Below, piece after piece: positions 11,701-23,498 of a stretch of 64,000 nt of DNA. This stretch comes from Spirodela intermedia (Eukaryota > Streptophyta > Magnoliopsida > Alismatales > Araceae). Below the pieces are notes generated by a model that saw nothing but the letters and a program-made list of their open reading frames with translations, was not told the DNA's origin and did not search any database. A program made the position numbers and the translations under genes. The DNA lies in contig LR746277.1 in assembly GCA_902729315.2 (NCBI GenBank), positions 4,097,001-4,161,000 on the forward strand, read 5' to 3'. Every line of letters starts with the position of its first letter. Positions within the stretch are counted from its first letter, which is position 1.

Positions 11701-14700
11701 TATACGTTAAAAGAAAACTTTGAACGTAACAAATTTTGCCAAATGCGGTACTGGTTTCTTCTGTTCTCAGAAAATAATAAAAAATTGCAAGTATCGGGAG
11801 AAACTTGTGTAGTTCCTCGCCCCTTGGTTGAAACTGTTCTTCTGTCATGTGAGTCCTGCAAAGGACACTCAGAACGAAATCCTGATTCAATGATATGCAT
11901 GACTTATTGTTTTCAAGGAAAAGGTGTCGTGGATTGTATTTCATTTGCCATTTTTGCGACTCTTAGGTTATGAATGTTTTTCTGTCCTCGAACTTGTTTA
12001 AGACCACCAATGTTTGAATACAATTTAATTCATTTGGCATTCCACTTCTTCATATGAAGAATGTACTCAAAAGGATGAGATAAACGAAGTGGTCAATGCC
12101 TTGCCTCTACTCCCAGTGCCCGAGTAAACAAAAATTTCTGGAAGGAAATTCGTGGGACCTATTACAAATGTCGCTCAGACGAGAAACATCATCTTCTGAT
12201 GACTGACAGATGTGCTTAAAGTCTTATCTCCCACATTTCTTTCCATCCTTAGTTGAGTTAATGGTTACATTGTTTTTTCTTCTAACCTCTTCTCCTTAAT
12301 CTTCTCTCTTTATTAATCTTATATTATTTTTTATCTTTCTTTCTTCTGGTCTCGTCCTCTCTCCATCTCTCCTTTTTTCCCCCTAATAGAGAAGCCCGCC
12401 CATACAGTAGCTTACAACATCGAAACGCATCAGTCTCTGTGGAAGCATTTTTGCTAAAAGACTGCTTAAATTACTACAAAATCAAAACGTTATTAACTTT
12501 CTAGAACAGGTTTTGTAGATAAAAGAGGAGATTCATGGCACGAGTGACTAGCCAAATATCATGCATTTGCTCGTCAACTTCGGCTATCTAGCATCAATAC
12601 ATAAATTGTATTCAAAGATGATCCACTGCAAGTAGGGTCTGGTCTCATGATGACAATGGACAAGTCTTCGATTAACGTTAAAACTGTAAAACAAAACTAT
12701 CCAAATCACATTGAAAGTTAATATTGGCATTAGGTATAACTATAACCATAAACATTATTCTGCTAAAGTCTGAATGCCCTTTGATCGCACACAGCTGCAC
12801 TGCTCCCTCCTCAGTTAACCCTCACCAGATAATATATAGATAAAATACGTTAAAGATAGGTGTTTAAATAGATATGGATGATATTTTGTTAATATCTATT
12901 CATATTTTTTATGGTCTGAACATTCTCATCTCAACTATTTGGATGGTGTATTGCTCTGAAACAATGGGCTCTTTTCTAGATTGCGTTTGCAAAATGCTTG
13001 CCCTGGATAGAAGACAGAAAAAATGGAGAAAATGACCAAGAGTTGTTTGAAACATCCGTCCAACGTTGGACACGGGCTCGTGTTTTGTCTGTACAAAGTG
13101 CTACTCATGCCTATCAACGTGCTTTGCACTTGTCACCATGGCAGGCAAATATCTACAGCGATATTGCAAATTCCATTGATTTAATGGATGCATTTGATGA
13201 GAAAATAGGAGCTCCTATTGATATTTGGTAATGTCTCTTAACGATTACATTCTTATTTTAGTTTTCTACTGTCTGATATACTGATTATTTTATTTATCAG
13301 GCAGTTACCTGAGAAAATGTCTTTAGGTAGCTTGATGCTTGAAGGAGGAAACAGTGAATTCTGGGTGTCATTAGGGTGCTTATCCCCTGATAATCCATTG
13401 AAACAACATGCTCTTATCAGGGGATTGCAGTTGGATGTATCTCGTTCTGTAGCTTGGGCATACCTCGGAAAGGTACACTCTGTAGATTCTATCCTGTTTC
13501 CCCTGTGGTGTATCTGAAATGCTATTTCACTCAGCTTTACAGAAAATCAGGTAACGAGCAATTGTCCAAGAAATCATTTGATCAAGCTAGGAGTATAGAT
13601 CCTACTCTTGCATTACCCTGGGCAGGAATGTCAGTTGATTCTCCTGCCAGGTAGATACACTTTGTCATAATTTCGTCTTTTTATAGAGGATATATTTGCT
13701 ATATTTCAGTCTTTTAAGGGCTTAAATTCTGCAGTAACATGACTTTCATTAATTAGTGGGGAGTCATTAGCAAGCGAGGCATATGAAAGCTGCCTACGGG
13801 CTGTACAGTTGCTTCCTGTAAGTACTTTTTTTTTTTCATGAAAACCACCTAATGTTCCTTTGACGTTGCTCGCCTGGTCTGATGAGTTATATTTTATAAT
13901 CAGTGGCTAGAGGAACCAAAGGCGTTAGATGCTCGATAATAGAGATCAGGGGTGTTGGTTTCCAGATTTCTTAAAAGGTTACCATACATAAATCAAAGAT
14001 AGTACACATACAACGATGATATTTTATAGAGCTAGGTTCTTTGAAGGAAAAAATCGTTGCTTTATGGTCATTTTGGTATACAAATAATGGAAAATTAACT
14101 TCTACCTGCTATTTTCTTATCTGTAGTGTTAATATTCGTCACATAAATCATTTGAAGTTATCCTAAATGATTGATTCCTTTCTTGCATTACATTTATTGA
14201 AAGCAATAGTTTATTTATGCTTATTTTAACCTCCATACATGGGGCTCGTTTTGCAGCTTCCAGAATTTCAAATCGGGCTCGGGAAGCTTGCATATCTTTC
14301 TGGTCGTCTGGTATCCCCACAGGTTGTAGCTTTGCTCTTACAAAGTTCGCATAGGTCAAGCATGTTCTGAAAATTAATGCATTTGTTATTTCATGTTAAT
14401 GTTCGATTGCTAAATTAACTGCTTCAAATATCAACACTTTCTTCCCTATTGCGATTGTTTGTCCTTGTCATAATCTCAATAGCATTTTTATCTGTTCTCT
14501 GCAATTATTCGTAGTTTTCTTTTCTCGTGTCGAGAGAAATTAACAGATGGGTCTGGTGTATGGAGGTTTATGTTCTTTGACTAAGTCCTCTTAGTGACTA
14601 ATTGTTTCGAATATGATTCAGGGTGTGTTCCGAACCCTCTGAGCCAAAGAAAACGGAGAAGATTTTATGTTTTATCTGAAATCCTCTCCCACTTTTGGCA

Positions 14701-17700
14701 AATGTGATGAAAAAGAAAATAGAAAAGAGGGAACACTTACTTGCGCCAGAGAAATCAAAGAGTGGGTTATTTGTAAATTCCCTTCTTTCTGCCCATGAGA
14801 CAATAATGAGGGTTGGGGTCACGGGGCTAAGGAGTGGTTTAGAAGATGAAACACGGGGCTAAGAAGTATCGGTATGCTGATCCTTTGGCATATTTTATAA
14901 AGCAAATTTGTCCTTAACAAAAATAAATAAATAAATCGAAGAATTAGCGTTTGTTTAGATTGGTAGCTCCTGACGACCTAGATGAGAGGATTGACTCTGG
15001 CTATTCCATGAGGCCTAGTGGTGTTTGCTATCTCTTTACTTCTCGTCCATTGTCTTTATCTGGTTGTTCAGGTCCAGAGCTTTTGATGGATTAAATAATT
15101 CAGTTTGTCTCCTCTTTTTAGTGAGATGCACGTCTTATTCACTCACCTTTAGTGGTGCCGCTACTTGTACCTGTCTCTGGGACTGGGAAGCATGTAGGCT
15201 AATTATGTGTCCTTTCTATTATGTTTTTCATTGCTTGGATTGCTGATATAGATCTACCGAAACTGTAATGTATACAGTATTGCGCTTTATGTTTAAGAAA
15301 TCTTGGATCTCTGTCGCTTTGGATATTCTGGATTATGTCTGAGGAATTCTGAGGATGAGTCAGGTTGTTTCATCTTAATGAGTGTAATATTGAGCATTTT
15401 TCATTGCTTGGATTGCTGATACAAATCTACCGAAACTGTTATTTATACAGTATTGTGCTTTATGTTTAAGAAATCTTGGATCATTATTCCTTTGGATATT
15501 ATGGATTATGTTTGAGGAATTCTGGGGATGAGTCAGGTTGTTTCATCTTAATGAGTAAAATACTGAGCTTCCTTCTCGCATGTTGACCGGAAATAGTTGT
15601 CATTCAATGCTTTCAAAAGGAAAGAGAAAATAAACCTTGGAGTTTGTTGTTCTTCAGGTGCTTGGAGCCATAAATCAAGCAGTTCAACGTGCTCCATACC
15701 TCCCCGAGTCTCACAATCTGAAGGGTCTGTCATGTGAGGCACGTTCAGATAATCAGTCGGCAATCGTCTCTTACTCGAACGCACTATACGCATTGCATGC
15801 CTTCTGCAAGCCAGCCGCGGAGAGTCAGATTGCTGATATATCCATAAATCTCGCAAGATCACTCTGCAAGGTAAAGCTCTGGGAGAAAAATGTACTCAGA
15901 ACTAGGTTACATATGTGCACATAATTCTAGTACTCAACTCCTGGGATATCTTTCTCCACGAATTTAGTTCATTAGGAGACTGTTATTTTTCCCCTTTCTT
16001 GTTCTTTCTCCTTGTTGCCCCAACACATTCATAACTATTTCTTTTGAGTGCAGGCAGGTCGGGCCTATGATGCTGAACAAGTGTGTGATAATCTGAAAAC
16101 CAAAGGTAACAACACCTGCGAATTCTATGTTCATCTTGGACAAGAACCATATATACATGCATCCATTCCAACTTTATGCGGACATCTATTACGTCCTACT
16201 TATGCCCATATCCTAAATATCATGCCTATGATTTTAAGCGCTAACAACGAGTATCCACAAATTCTGCAGGGCTACTGGACAATCTTGGTCGTCAGATATA
16301 TATTATTACACTATGGCAACAGGGAAAGAGAGACCTTTCTCTCACTGAGGCAGCACATCTGGCGAAGAATATCCCAGGCATGGACCCATCATCCGGTGCT
16401 GCGGCTCTAGGCTTGATCTGCAAGCTGGTTTACTGCAGTCTTGGACAAGATCACGCGGTTAGAACCATTTTGAAGAGCCCTAGGGAGCTGCTCCAGAGTT
16501 CAAAAACTAGCTTCCTTGTTGCCGCACTTTGTGCTCTTGACGCCAGCAGCCCACTTCAATCGCTTCTCGCCAAGGGCCTTTCAAAGCTTTCTACTGCGGA
16601 GATCATCGATATGCATTGCCTGACTGCTCTCAGCAAGATGGTACAGATACCTACCTTCCTTCTTTATGCCCATAACCAGAGATTTCTTCTGATGACGGGT
16701 TCCATCCCCCTTGCAGCTGGTGGATGAGTCTCATATCAATTCTCGGATCTTATCCGCGCAGCACCACTTAAAGAAGGCCCTTCACATGTATCCTGACAGT
16801 GGTTTAATAAGGTGAAGTCTCTTGTACCCAGCACATTATTAAAACCTGACGAGTCTCATATGCATGGCCCTGTGGCTGTTTAAGATGCTAATGGCCCAAG
16901 AACTATAATTTTTTTTTTATCTCCATTCCCTTTTGATGAAATCCTGCCATGGCAGGAAGAAACTGGGCTCACTTATATTGTCTGGTAAAGATTGGACGGC
17001 TTCTCATACTGCGGCCAGGTGCATTCCCTCGCGCGGCCTGCGCTCTGCCAATGAGGTGATTGGCTCTGCTAACGTCGCCTGCTGTGGCTCCTCCACTGGG
17101 AAACCTAAGCTGTCTTTCTCCACATGTGGAGGGCTCTCCGTGCCTCTGTCAAAGACCATACATCTGCTGCAGAAGTATGAACTTCAACTGATGAAATCAA
17201 TGAGAAACTGGCTTCTGTGAGGCTTTGTTAGTATATAACCTTCGTATTTTTCTCTGCGCAGGTGGCTGCATGAAGAACCTTGGAACCACACGGCGCAGTA
17301 TTTGCTTATCCTCGGCATCATGCAGAAGGCCCGCGTAGAGAAATACCCTCCCCATCTTTGTCTGGCTGTCAGGCGGCTGCTTTCTTCTGCTTTAGCCCGT
17401 GAGATCTACTCCACGGGGGAGAAGCAGCACCAGCTGTATCAGAAATTCCAGCTTCTGCTCTGTTCTTCGGAGATCTGCTTACAGACCGGGGACCACCGTG
17501 GCTGCATTGGCCGAGCCACCGAGGCGTCGAGGCTTCCAGTCTCCTGCGACGGCCTCTTCTTTGCCCACCTGCAGCTGTGCCGTGCATATGCAGCCCTCGA
17601 CGATCTGCAGAACATCAGGGGAGAGTACCTGAAGTGCTTGCAGCAGGAAACCCGCCACGAGATCGGCTGGATATTGCTCAAGCATCTTGAATCCAGGCAC

Positions 17701-18462
17701 AGGTTGCGGAGCAGTGACGAAGATGGCGGGATTGATGTGAACTTCGCAGCGTGTTTGAAGGGGAACGAGCAGTCTCGGCAGATGTGGGCAGCCGCCTTCG
17801 ATCTGGTCTGCGCTCAGAGCTTCGTCTGGGATGAGGATTTCCTCCTCGCCGAGCAAACCTTGGCTCGTGCTTGTTCGTTGATGAGTGCGGAGAGTTGCCT
17901 TCTTCTTTGTCACGGTGAGCGGCTCCCTCACAGTGGCCAAACCAGCATAGTACCTTCTTCTACGATCTTCCCCTGTTTTAATGGAAGTGAGCTTTGCGTT
18001 CATTGTAGGCGCCGTCTGTATGGAGCTCGCGAGGCGGCAAGCGGGTCCCCGATTTCTGTCGCTGGCCATACGGAGTCTCACCAGAGCTCAGGAGACCTCC
18101 GCTGCTCCTCTACCTGTTGTTTCCGCTTTGCTGGCTCAAGCTGTGGGGAGCTCCGCCGCAAAGGAGAAGTGGGCGAAGAATCTTCAGTCCGAGTGGTTTT
18201 CCTGGCCAGCAGGTTTCTTCTCAGAGATCTCTCTGGCTGTTCTTGGCTTGCCTTGCGTAAAATCTCTCCTCTCAGGGTTGTTTCTGGTGGATTCTTCGCA
18301 GAGAGGAGACCTCCGGAGGTGTACTTCCAGATGCACCTCCTCCCGGAGGTTCATGATGCGGAGCCGTCCCGAAGCCGAGGGAGCTGGGTCCTCCGATCGA
18401 TCCACATGAACCCCTATTCTCAGAGATACTGGAAAGCATTGCGGAAGCTGATGGAGGGATGA
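8744..18462 (+). CDS. SKI3: Superkiller complex subunit 3 (SKI3/TTC37-type TPR protein)
   Basis: SKI3 is the TPR scaffold of the SKI complex, which feeds mRNA to the cytoplasmic exosome for 3'-5' decay. Twenty-one exons start at 8744, 8955, 9263, 9616, 9787, 10267, 11070, 11307, 12980, 13301, 13535, 13757, 14257, 15658, 16054, 16270, 16717, 16956, 17262, 18009 and 18302. They close in frame to give 1,175 residues, close to the plant family length of about 1,170. Family-typical stretches include [74 protein letters not shown] and, at the C-terminus, EVYFQMHLL followed by [12 protein letters not shown]. The start is chosen because the ATG at 8643 is in another frame and soon stops. The exon 6/7 junction has no simple GT donor (see findings). 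A 1.6-kb intron (11388-12979) holds no exon. A tandem duplication lies in the 14323-15657 intron. Confidence 0.94.
15225..15571. repeat. Two-copy tandem duplication (about 173 bp unit) inside a SKI3 intron
   Basis: Copy 1 (about 15225-15397) and copy 2 (about 15398-15571) share long runs such as TCATTGCTTGGATTGCTGAT, CTTTATGTTTAAGAAATCTT and GAGTCAGGTTGTTTCATCTT in the same order and spacing. Scattered substitutions separate them. The unit lies just before the exon that starts at 15658. Confidence 0.9.
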
Positions 18463-19258
18463 CGGCCGACCGGCGGACCTGTTCTCCGCCGCCGTGCGGC
18501 TCCCGGCGTCGAGGCGACACCTCCGGCGGCATTAAATGGCGTCAGCAGAGGAAGGAAGGCCCACATTAAAGAGGTTGACGATGGGGGAGCTCCTCCGTCT
18601 TTGAAAAAGGAACCCTAGCTCGGCAGTTCACATACGCCAGGTAGTAGCTGTAGGAAATCTGCGATCCAGCCGAAATATATTTGGGATTTTCCCGGGATCG
18701 ATCGATTATTTCAGATTTCTTCGTTCATTCTCTCTCTTTGGAAACTTCCTGCGCCGGCCAGTCGGAGATTCCCTGCGTCTCCAACTTGCACTCGAAGGAA
18801 TCAGCGGGGCTGGCCAAAGGAGGAGGACGACTCCATGGCTGAGAGGCAATGGAGGCTTGGAGCGAGAGGATACGGCTGAGAGGCAATGGAGGCTTGTCGG
18901 CGCCTCGCCATTAGTCGGTCCCCTTCGATTCTCTGGAAGATGGGAGATATGTTCTGCCTAAAGCCAGGATGAGAACTGGAACCGTCTGATCATCGTCGGA
19001 TAGAATAATCAGAAGGATGATCGAGAGAGTTTCTGCCACTCGCATTGGTGGTGTTGGGAGGCGGGGCTTCGGCCGGTACCTGATATGGAAAGATCGAATG
19101 GAGACGATGATCGGAAACTTTCAACATGCCGTCGTCCACCATGAGCGCTCTTACGATCATCAACTACGTACAGAGCTGGACTTCCTCACTGACCATGGAG
19201 CCCCCTCCCCCAAGGAAAAAACAAAGGGAAAAGAAACAGGCAGCGGTGGAGATTTCAG
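18463..19258. other. Intergenic region between convergent SKI3 and serine-rich genes
   Basis: This is the 3' flank of both genes. A short direct repeat built on GAGAGGCAATGGAGGCTTG occurs at about 18839-18857 and 18879-18897. No gene, RNA or element is recognised. Confidence 0.5.
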
Positions 19259-19612
19259 TCACACGACAGCCAGACTGCGCTCGCCGGCGACGCTCGTGCT
19301 GAACCTCGTCGGCTTCGGCTGGAAGTTCTTCCTCCGGCAGAGATCCTGCCTCGACGGCCTGATGACGATCTGCATCAGCAGCTCCCTCATCGACTCCGCG
19401 CCGTTAGCCGCCATGCTTTTCGCCTCCTCCTGGCCTGGAGCCGCAGCTGCCCCGCGGCTCGGCGCCCTCCGCCAGCCGCGGTGGAGGCCGCACCGGAACG
19501 AGCCGCGGTGCGTCGTCGGAGCGCACAGGCACGTCCTCCCCCGGGGTAGCGGCCCCGCCGGCGCCGGAGAACCAGAACCAGAACCAGAACGAAAGTCGCC
19601 TGAGGACGCCAT
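19259..19612 (-). CDS. Serine-rich protein-like small plant protein
   Basis: One exon encodes 117 residues. The pattern RTCLCAPTTHRGSFRCGLHR (residues 26-45) and the C-terminal IRPSRQDLCRRKNFQPKPTRF (about 84-104) are the two signatures of the plant family usually annotated as serine-rich protein-related. Its function is not established. The N-terminus is a low-complexity Ser/Gly stretch. The start at 19612 is chosen because MASSGDF fits the family and because a TATA box on the same strand (19671-19677) lies about 60 bases upstream; the longer open frame to 19753 would begin upstream of that TATA box. A CACGTG box is at 19699-19704, about 20 bases beyond the TATA box. The gene is head-to-head with PLATZ. 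Confidence 0.82.
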   Translation of the reverse strand: MASSGDFRSGSGSGSPAPAGPLPRGRTCLCAPTTHRGSFRCGLHRGWRRAPSRGAAAAPGQEEAKSMAANGAESMRELLMQIVIRPSRQDLCRRKNFQPKPTRFSTSVAGERSLAVV

Positions 19613-19670
19613 GCTTCCGCTTCTGGAGTCCCCGGAGGCTTCCTTCCACCACAAGGCGAAGGGGCTGTGT

Positions 19671-19704
19671 GTATATACTGCGGCCCCGAGGGGGCCGACA
19701 CGTG
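19671..19704 (-). promoter_or_regulatory. TATA box and G-box/ABRE-like element of the serine-rich gene
   Basis: Read on the minus strand, TATATAC (19677-19671) stands about 60 bases before the ATG. CACGTG (19704-19699) stands about 20 bases further upstream inside GCCCACGTGTC. The ACGTG core is the binding site type of bZIP and bHLH factors. Two more CACGTG boxes are at 20228-20233 and 20270-20275. Confidence 0.6.
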
Positions 19705-20962
19705 GGCCATGACTGACCATAACGGCTCGCCTTGGCCCGCCACGTTCCCGCAAAAGTCAGGCTTACGCTCGCAGTGGGCGCGCCGAACCGGCAGGAGCGG
19801 CGCGGCTGACTCACACGCTTCCGCACTCAGATATGGCAATGGAGGAAAAAGACGACCCCCTCCGGAGTTTCGCATGACAGCCGCCCACTATGCGACGATG
19901 GATGATGACAACCCGGCCACCACGCCCCTCTCCGGCCGCCGATAGATCCCGCTTTCCTCTCTCTCTAGGCGGCACCGCCGTATCCTCGCCGCCGCCGCCG
20001 CCATCGTCGGAGTCTCTGGTGTCTTCTTTAACGGCGGCGACAACGGGAGCGGCGCGCAGGGGGATTTTTACCTCAGCGGCGCCGGAGAAGACGGTCACCT
20101 CCCTCCACGCCGACCGAGGTCGTTATTGGGCCCGACTAGCCTAGCTTCCTCTGCGCGTGGACTGGCCTGTGGAGGCCCATTAAAATCGGGACGATATAGT
20201 AACTGGATCCGACGTGGATCCCCCTCGCACGTGACCCTGGAAAGACTGGCCCCTATTCCCAGCATCTCACACGTGCGATGATCCTGGCAAACGGTGACCT
20301 TATTAAAACGTAACACGTACTCTTTTCTGAACTCTTCTTCCGCAGGTGGGCCTGGCTTTCCGACTCCGCACACGACCCGGCCTCAGACTGTCCCCGCGCG
20401 TGCCAACACCGGTCCATCTCGGGCCGGCCCACCTTCAAAGCTCCGGTCCGCTCCCAATCTCTATACATGGACTCGGAGTCAAACCCGACAAAACTGACCC
20501 CCGTCTGAGTTTTCTCGTAGTCCACTCTGTAGTGGTCGGGGAGAAGGAACGCGGCCCTCCCTTTCGTTGCCACGTACGGAGAGGGGCCCCCACCGCGTCG
20601 GTGCGTCTGGTGGGCCCATTCTAGAGTCTCTTCCTGCAAGTTGCCATGTTGCCCCGCCGTGGGGAGTATGTTCCCAGCCATTATAAGGCTCTCATCTTAT
20701 TACCCCTGCGGGCCCCACAACGACCGTTGACGAGCCACGTCGAGTTAGTTGACTGACTTGGAGGCGTCAGATTTAATATTTTTATTTTTATATTACTAGG
20801 AAATAATTGAAGAAATAGATGCCCCAAGGCCCAAAGCCTGGGTATTTATTTATTTTACTTATTTATAAATTTGTCGAATTCGTTTTATTCATGGGGAAAA
20901 AGGGGGGGTTCGGTGCGATAGGTCTCGAGGAGGGAAGAAGCCTCTTGGTTCACCGGCGGGCA

Positions 20963-21001
<39 letters not shown>

Positions 21002-21480
21002 GAAATATCGGCCATTTAAAAGCATTTTCTACGGTGCGGAGCTGCCCTCGCGAGGGTTCGATTTAATTGTTCGGTCGAATATTTCGCGCATTTCGGGGGA
21101 AAAATAAATACGAGGAGAGAGAGAGAGAGAGAGAACAGTGCCTACGGGGTAGCCATGGCGAAGTCCAATGCCGGGCTATGTGAACAGGAAGAAGAGCCCC
21201 TCCTCCACCACATGTGGCTTGAAGGAAGAATCAAAACCGGCCTCGGGCACCCCCCTCCACAGTCGCAATTCTTTAGGCCCGAGCACTCTGGCCAAGAAGA
21301 GAGAGAGGGAGAGATGGAGAGAGAGAGAGAGAGTGAGATCAGACAGTGGCTGCCGGAGCAGGGGGAGAGGAGACACGGAGACAGTGCCCACGTTCCCCTC
21401 ACATCCGACCTTTCTTTAATGGCCGCCCGATCTATTCAAAATCCTCCGCCAGTCCCCGGTCCCTCCTCCTGTGAACCTCC
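19705..21480. other. Shared upstream region between the serine-rich gene and PLATZ
   Basis: No supported gene. It holds CACGTG boxes at 20228 and 20270, GGGCCC/GGCCCA motifs at about 20128 and 20175, a (CT)n tract at about 20967-20998, a (GA)n tract at about 21115-21135 and another GA-rich stretch at about 21298-21334. Open frames such as 20253-20681 on the minus strand have no recognised family and are probably chance frames in GC-rich DNA. Confidence 0.5.
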
Positions 21481-21487
21481 ATAAATA
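21481..21487 (+). promoter_or_regulatory. Probable TATA box of the PLATZ gene
   Basis: ATAAATA lies 78-84 bases before the start codon at 21565, flanked by C-rich sequence. The spacing is normal for a plant gene with a short leader. Confidence 0.5.
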
Positions 21488-21564
21488 CCATCCATCCCCC
21501 GGCGCCATGAGTCCTTCTGCATCTGTTCTTCTCGGCTCGTCTTCCCCGCGTCGCTCTCATCCTC

Positions 21565-22512
21565 ATGGTGCGCCCCTCCCCTCCGGAAGAGCGAATTGCC
21601 TGCAGCTCCGACGTGATTCTCGCTCTTCTGCTTCTCCGCAGGAAATCTGGAAGCCCGCGTGGTTGGAGGCGCTGGACACGCAGAGATTCTTCGCCGGTTG
21701 CTCGGCCCACGAGGCGGTGAAGAAGAACGAGAAGAACATCTGCTGCCTGGACTGCTGCACCAGCATCTGCCCCCACTGTGTCCCCGCCCACCGCTTCCAC
21801 AGGCTCCTCCAGGTGCGCCGCTACGTCTACCACGACGTCGTCCGGCTTGAGGACCTGGAGAGGCTCATAGACTGCTCCTACGTCCAGGTCCCCACCCCTC
21901 TCCTTCTCTCTCTCTCTCTTTCTCTCTCTACGTGCTCCGGCAGTTGGGCTGTAATGCCACGGGTGCAACTGCGCAGTCGTACACCATCAACAGCTCCAAG
22001 GTGGTGTTCATCAAGAAGCGGCCGCAGAACAGACAGTTCAAGGGCTCGGGAAACAGCTGCAGCTCCTGCGATAGGACCCTCCAGGAACCCTACATTCATT
22101 GTTCTCTGGGATGCAAGGTGAGGATACCCACAGCGCCAGAACATCCCCATCTCACGATTTACGCACGTGTTGAAACCCGCCATGGCTCCTCCAGGTCGAT
22201 TTTCTCCTGAGCCAGAACAAGGACATCTCTCAGTACTTGAGGGCCTGCGACTCTCTGAAGCTCGGCGCGGACTTGGTCCTCCCTCACCTCGCCGGAGACG
22301 ACGAAGACGACGACGGCACCGAGACGACGACTCAGTCGACGGTGGTCGACAACCCGTCGGACTCGGAGAACCGATCCAGCCCGCCGCCCATCACCGCCGA
22401 GTTCGTCCGGAGGAAGAGGAGCGGCCTCCACGCCTGCTGCGCCTCCACTGCCGGCGCCGCAGCGAGCATGAACAGGAGGAAAGGCACCCCTCACAGATCT
22501 CCTTCGTGTTGA
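21565..22512 (+). CDS. PLATZ zinc-binding transcription factor
   Basis: PLATZ proteins bind zinc and AT-rich DNA and act as plant transcription regulators. The exons are 21565-21567 (ATG only), 21642-21887, 21977-22117 and 22195-22512, giving 235 residues. Conserved features are WKPAWLEAL near the start, the Cys/His cluster FFAGCSAHEAVKKNEKNIC..CLDCC..ICPHC..AHRFH, then LLQVRRYVYHDVVRLEDLE, and in exon 3 KGSGNSCSSCDRTLQEPYIH. The C-terminal part is acidic and variable (DDEDDDGTE), followed by RRKRSG. The frame of exon 2 requires an upstream coding piece of a multiple of three bases; the only fitting candidate is ATG directly followed by the donor GTGCGC. A different frame at 21507 (MSPSAS) would shift out of frame at that donor. 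Confidence 0.93.
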
Positions 22513-23498
22513 CCGCTTTCCTCTCTCTGAATGCCCTCACGTGATTCCCAGCCGCCGTTTGCTATTTATAGACGGTTCCCGAAAGATCCACGAAGAAAAT
22601 TGCATGGATATCCACCCCCCATACGCCCGCATCCTTTGACTCGTGACCTCTTCTATCATCTTCTCCTCCGCCGGTCGCTCAGTTTTTCCTTTTTTGTTTT
22701 CTTTCTCTCTGCTCGCCGTCTGTCCTTCTGTGGGTGGGAGTCAGTGGAGGCAAGTGGATGTCTCCGGCGAGATTATCAGCTGAAGAGGCTCCGGGGAGGG
22801 GGGGCACTCGTGCGCCGTCTGCGGCATTTTTAAACCCTGGGCCATGCAGAAGATCGAGGAGGAAAGAGGTGGCGGAGAGAGGCCTCCTCGACTGCCTCGG
22901 CTCTGCTTCTTTATTTCTCTGCGTGTGCTCCCATGGCTGGTCGCCATTTTGATCCTAGCAAGGTTGTGACCGCGAATAATCTCCTCCTTCCTCCTCCCCC
23001 CCTCCCATCCCATTCTCCCCAGAGCCGCCGCCGCTTGCAGGAAGGCGACCTTCCCCCCCCTCTCTCTCTCTTTCTCTGTGATGTTCTTAGTGGCGTCGCA
23101 TGAGTCGAGCGAGCTTCTGAGGGTTACACTCGTCGAGGGAGGGGAGGGAGAGGGAGAGGGAGAGGGAGAGAGGGAGTTGCAGACGTAGAAGTTCGGGTAT
23201 TTCCGGTATTTCCTGCGTGGGGTCCACATTGATCGTTACGCAAATTCAACAGAAAAGTGGGTACAATTTAAAGCTGTCACTTTCAGTCGGATCTATTCGA
23301 CATTTTTATGTGTTCCCTTGGAACCATTTAGCTTATCCTAAAGAGGGGTAGTTTCGGAAATATGGGGCTCATAGCAGATAGCACTGACTGAGCTCGACCT
23401 GCATGGACTTCCCTGACCAGAAGAAGCTGATAACGAGCGGGAAGCAGAAGGTTCCCTCCATCGTCTCCTACTTCTCCTCCCTCCTCTGCTGATTCTTC
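22513..23498. other. Intergenic region between PLATZ and CRR6
   Basis: No gene is recognised. A GGGAGA-type purine-rich repeat lies at about 23140-23176 and gives a low-complexity SPSPSP frame on the minus strand. The last few hundred bases are presumed CRR6 promoter. Confidence 0.45.

Noticed and set aside
11623-11973. Open frame inside the 1.6-kb SKI3 intron
   Set aside because: No family resemblance, and flanking SKI3 exons join in frame without it.
14630-14865. Possible small transposon in a SKI3 intron (GGGTGTGTTC start, CACGGGGCTAAG repeats)
   Set aside because: No terminal inverted repeats or target-site duplication could be matched.
17479-18081. 200-codon minus-strand frame over SKI3 3' exons
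   Set aside because: Shadow of the SKI3 exon 17262-17914, whose plus-strand frame matches the family.
17302-18462. 386-codon continuous frame at the SKI3 3' end taken as one exon
   Set aside because: The family sequence needs two introns here (17915-18008 and 18213-18301); the reading between them in the continuous frame has no resemblance, while the spliced frame restores GAVCMELA and [16 protein letters not shown].
19259-19753. 164-codon version of the serine-rich protein starting at 19753
   Set aside because: Its start lies upstream of the TATA box at 19671-19677, and its first residues do not resemble the family.
22741-23229. 162-codon minus-strand frame between PLATZ and CRR6
   Set aside because: Low complexity (SPSPSPSP from a GGGAGA repeat), no recognised domain, and no start context or splice support.
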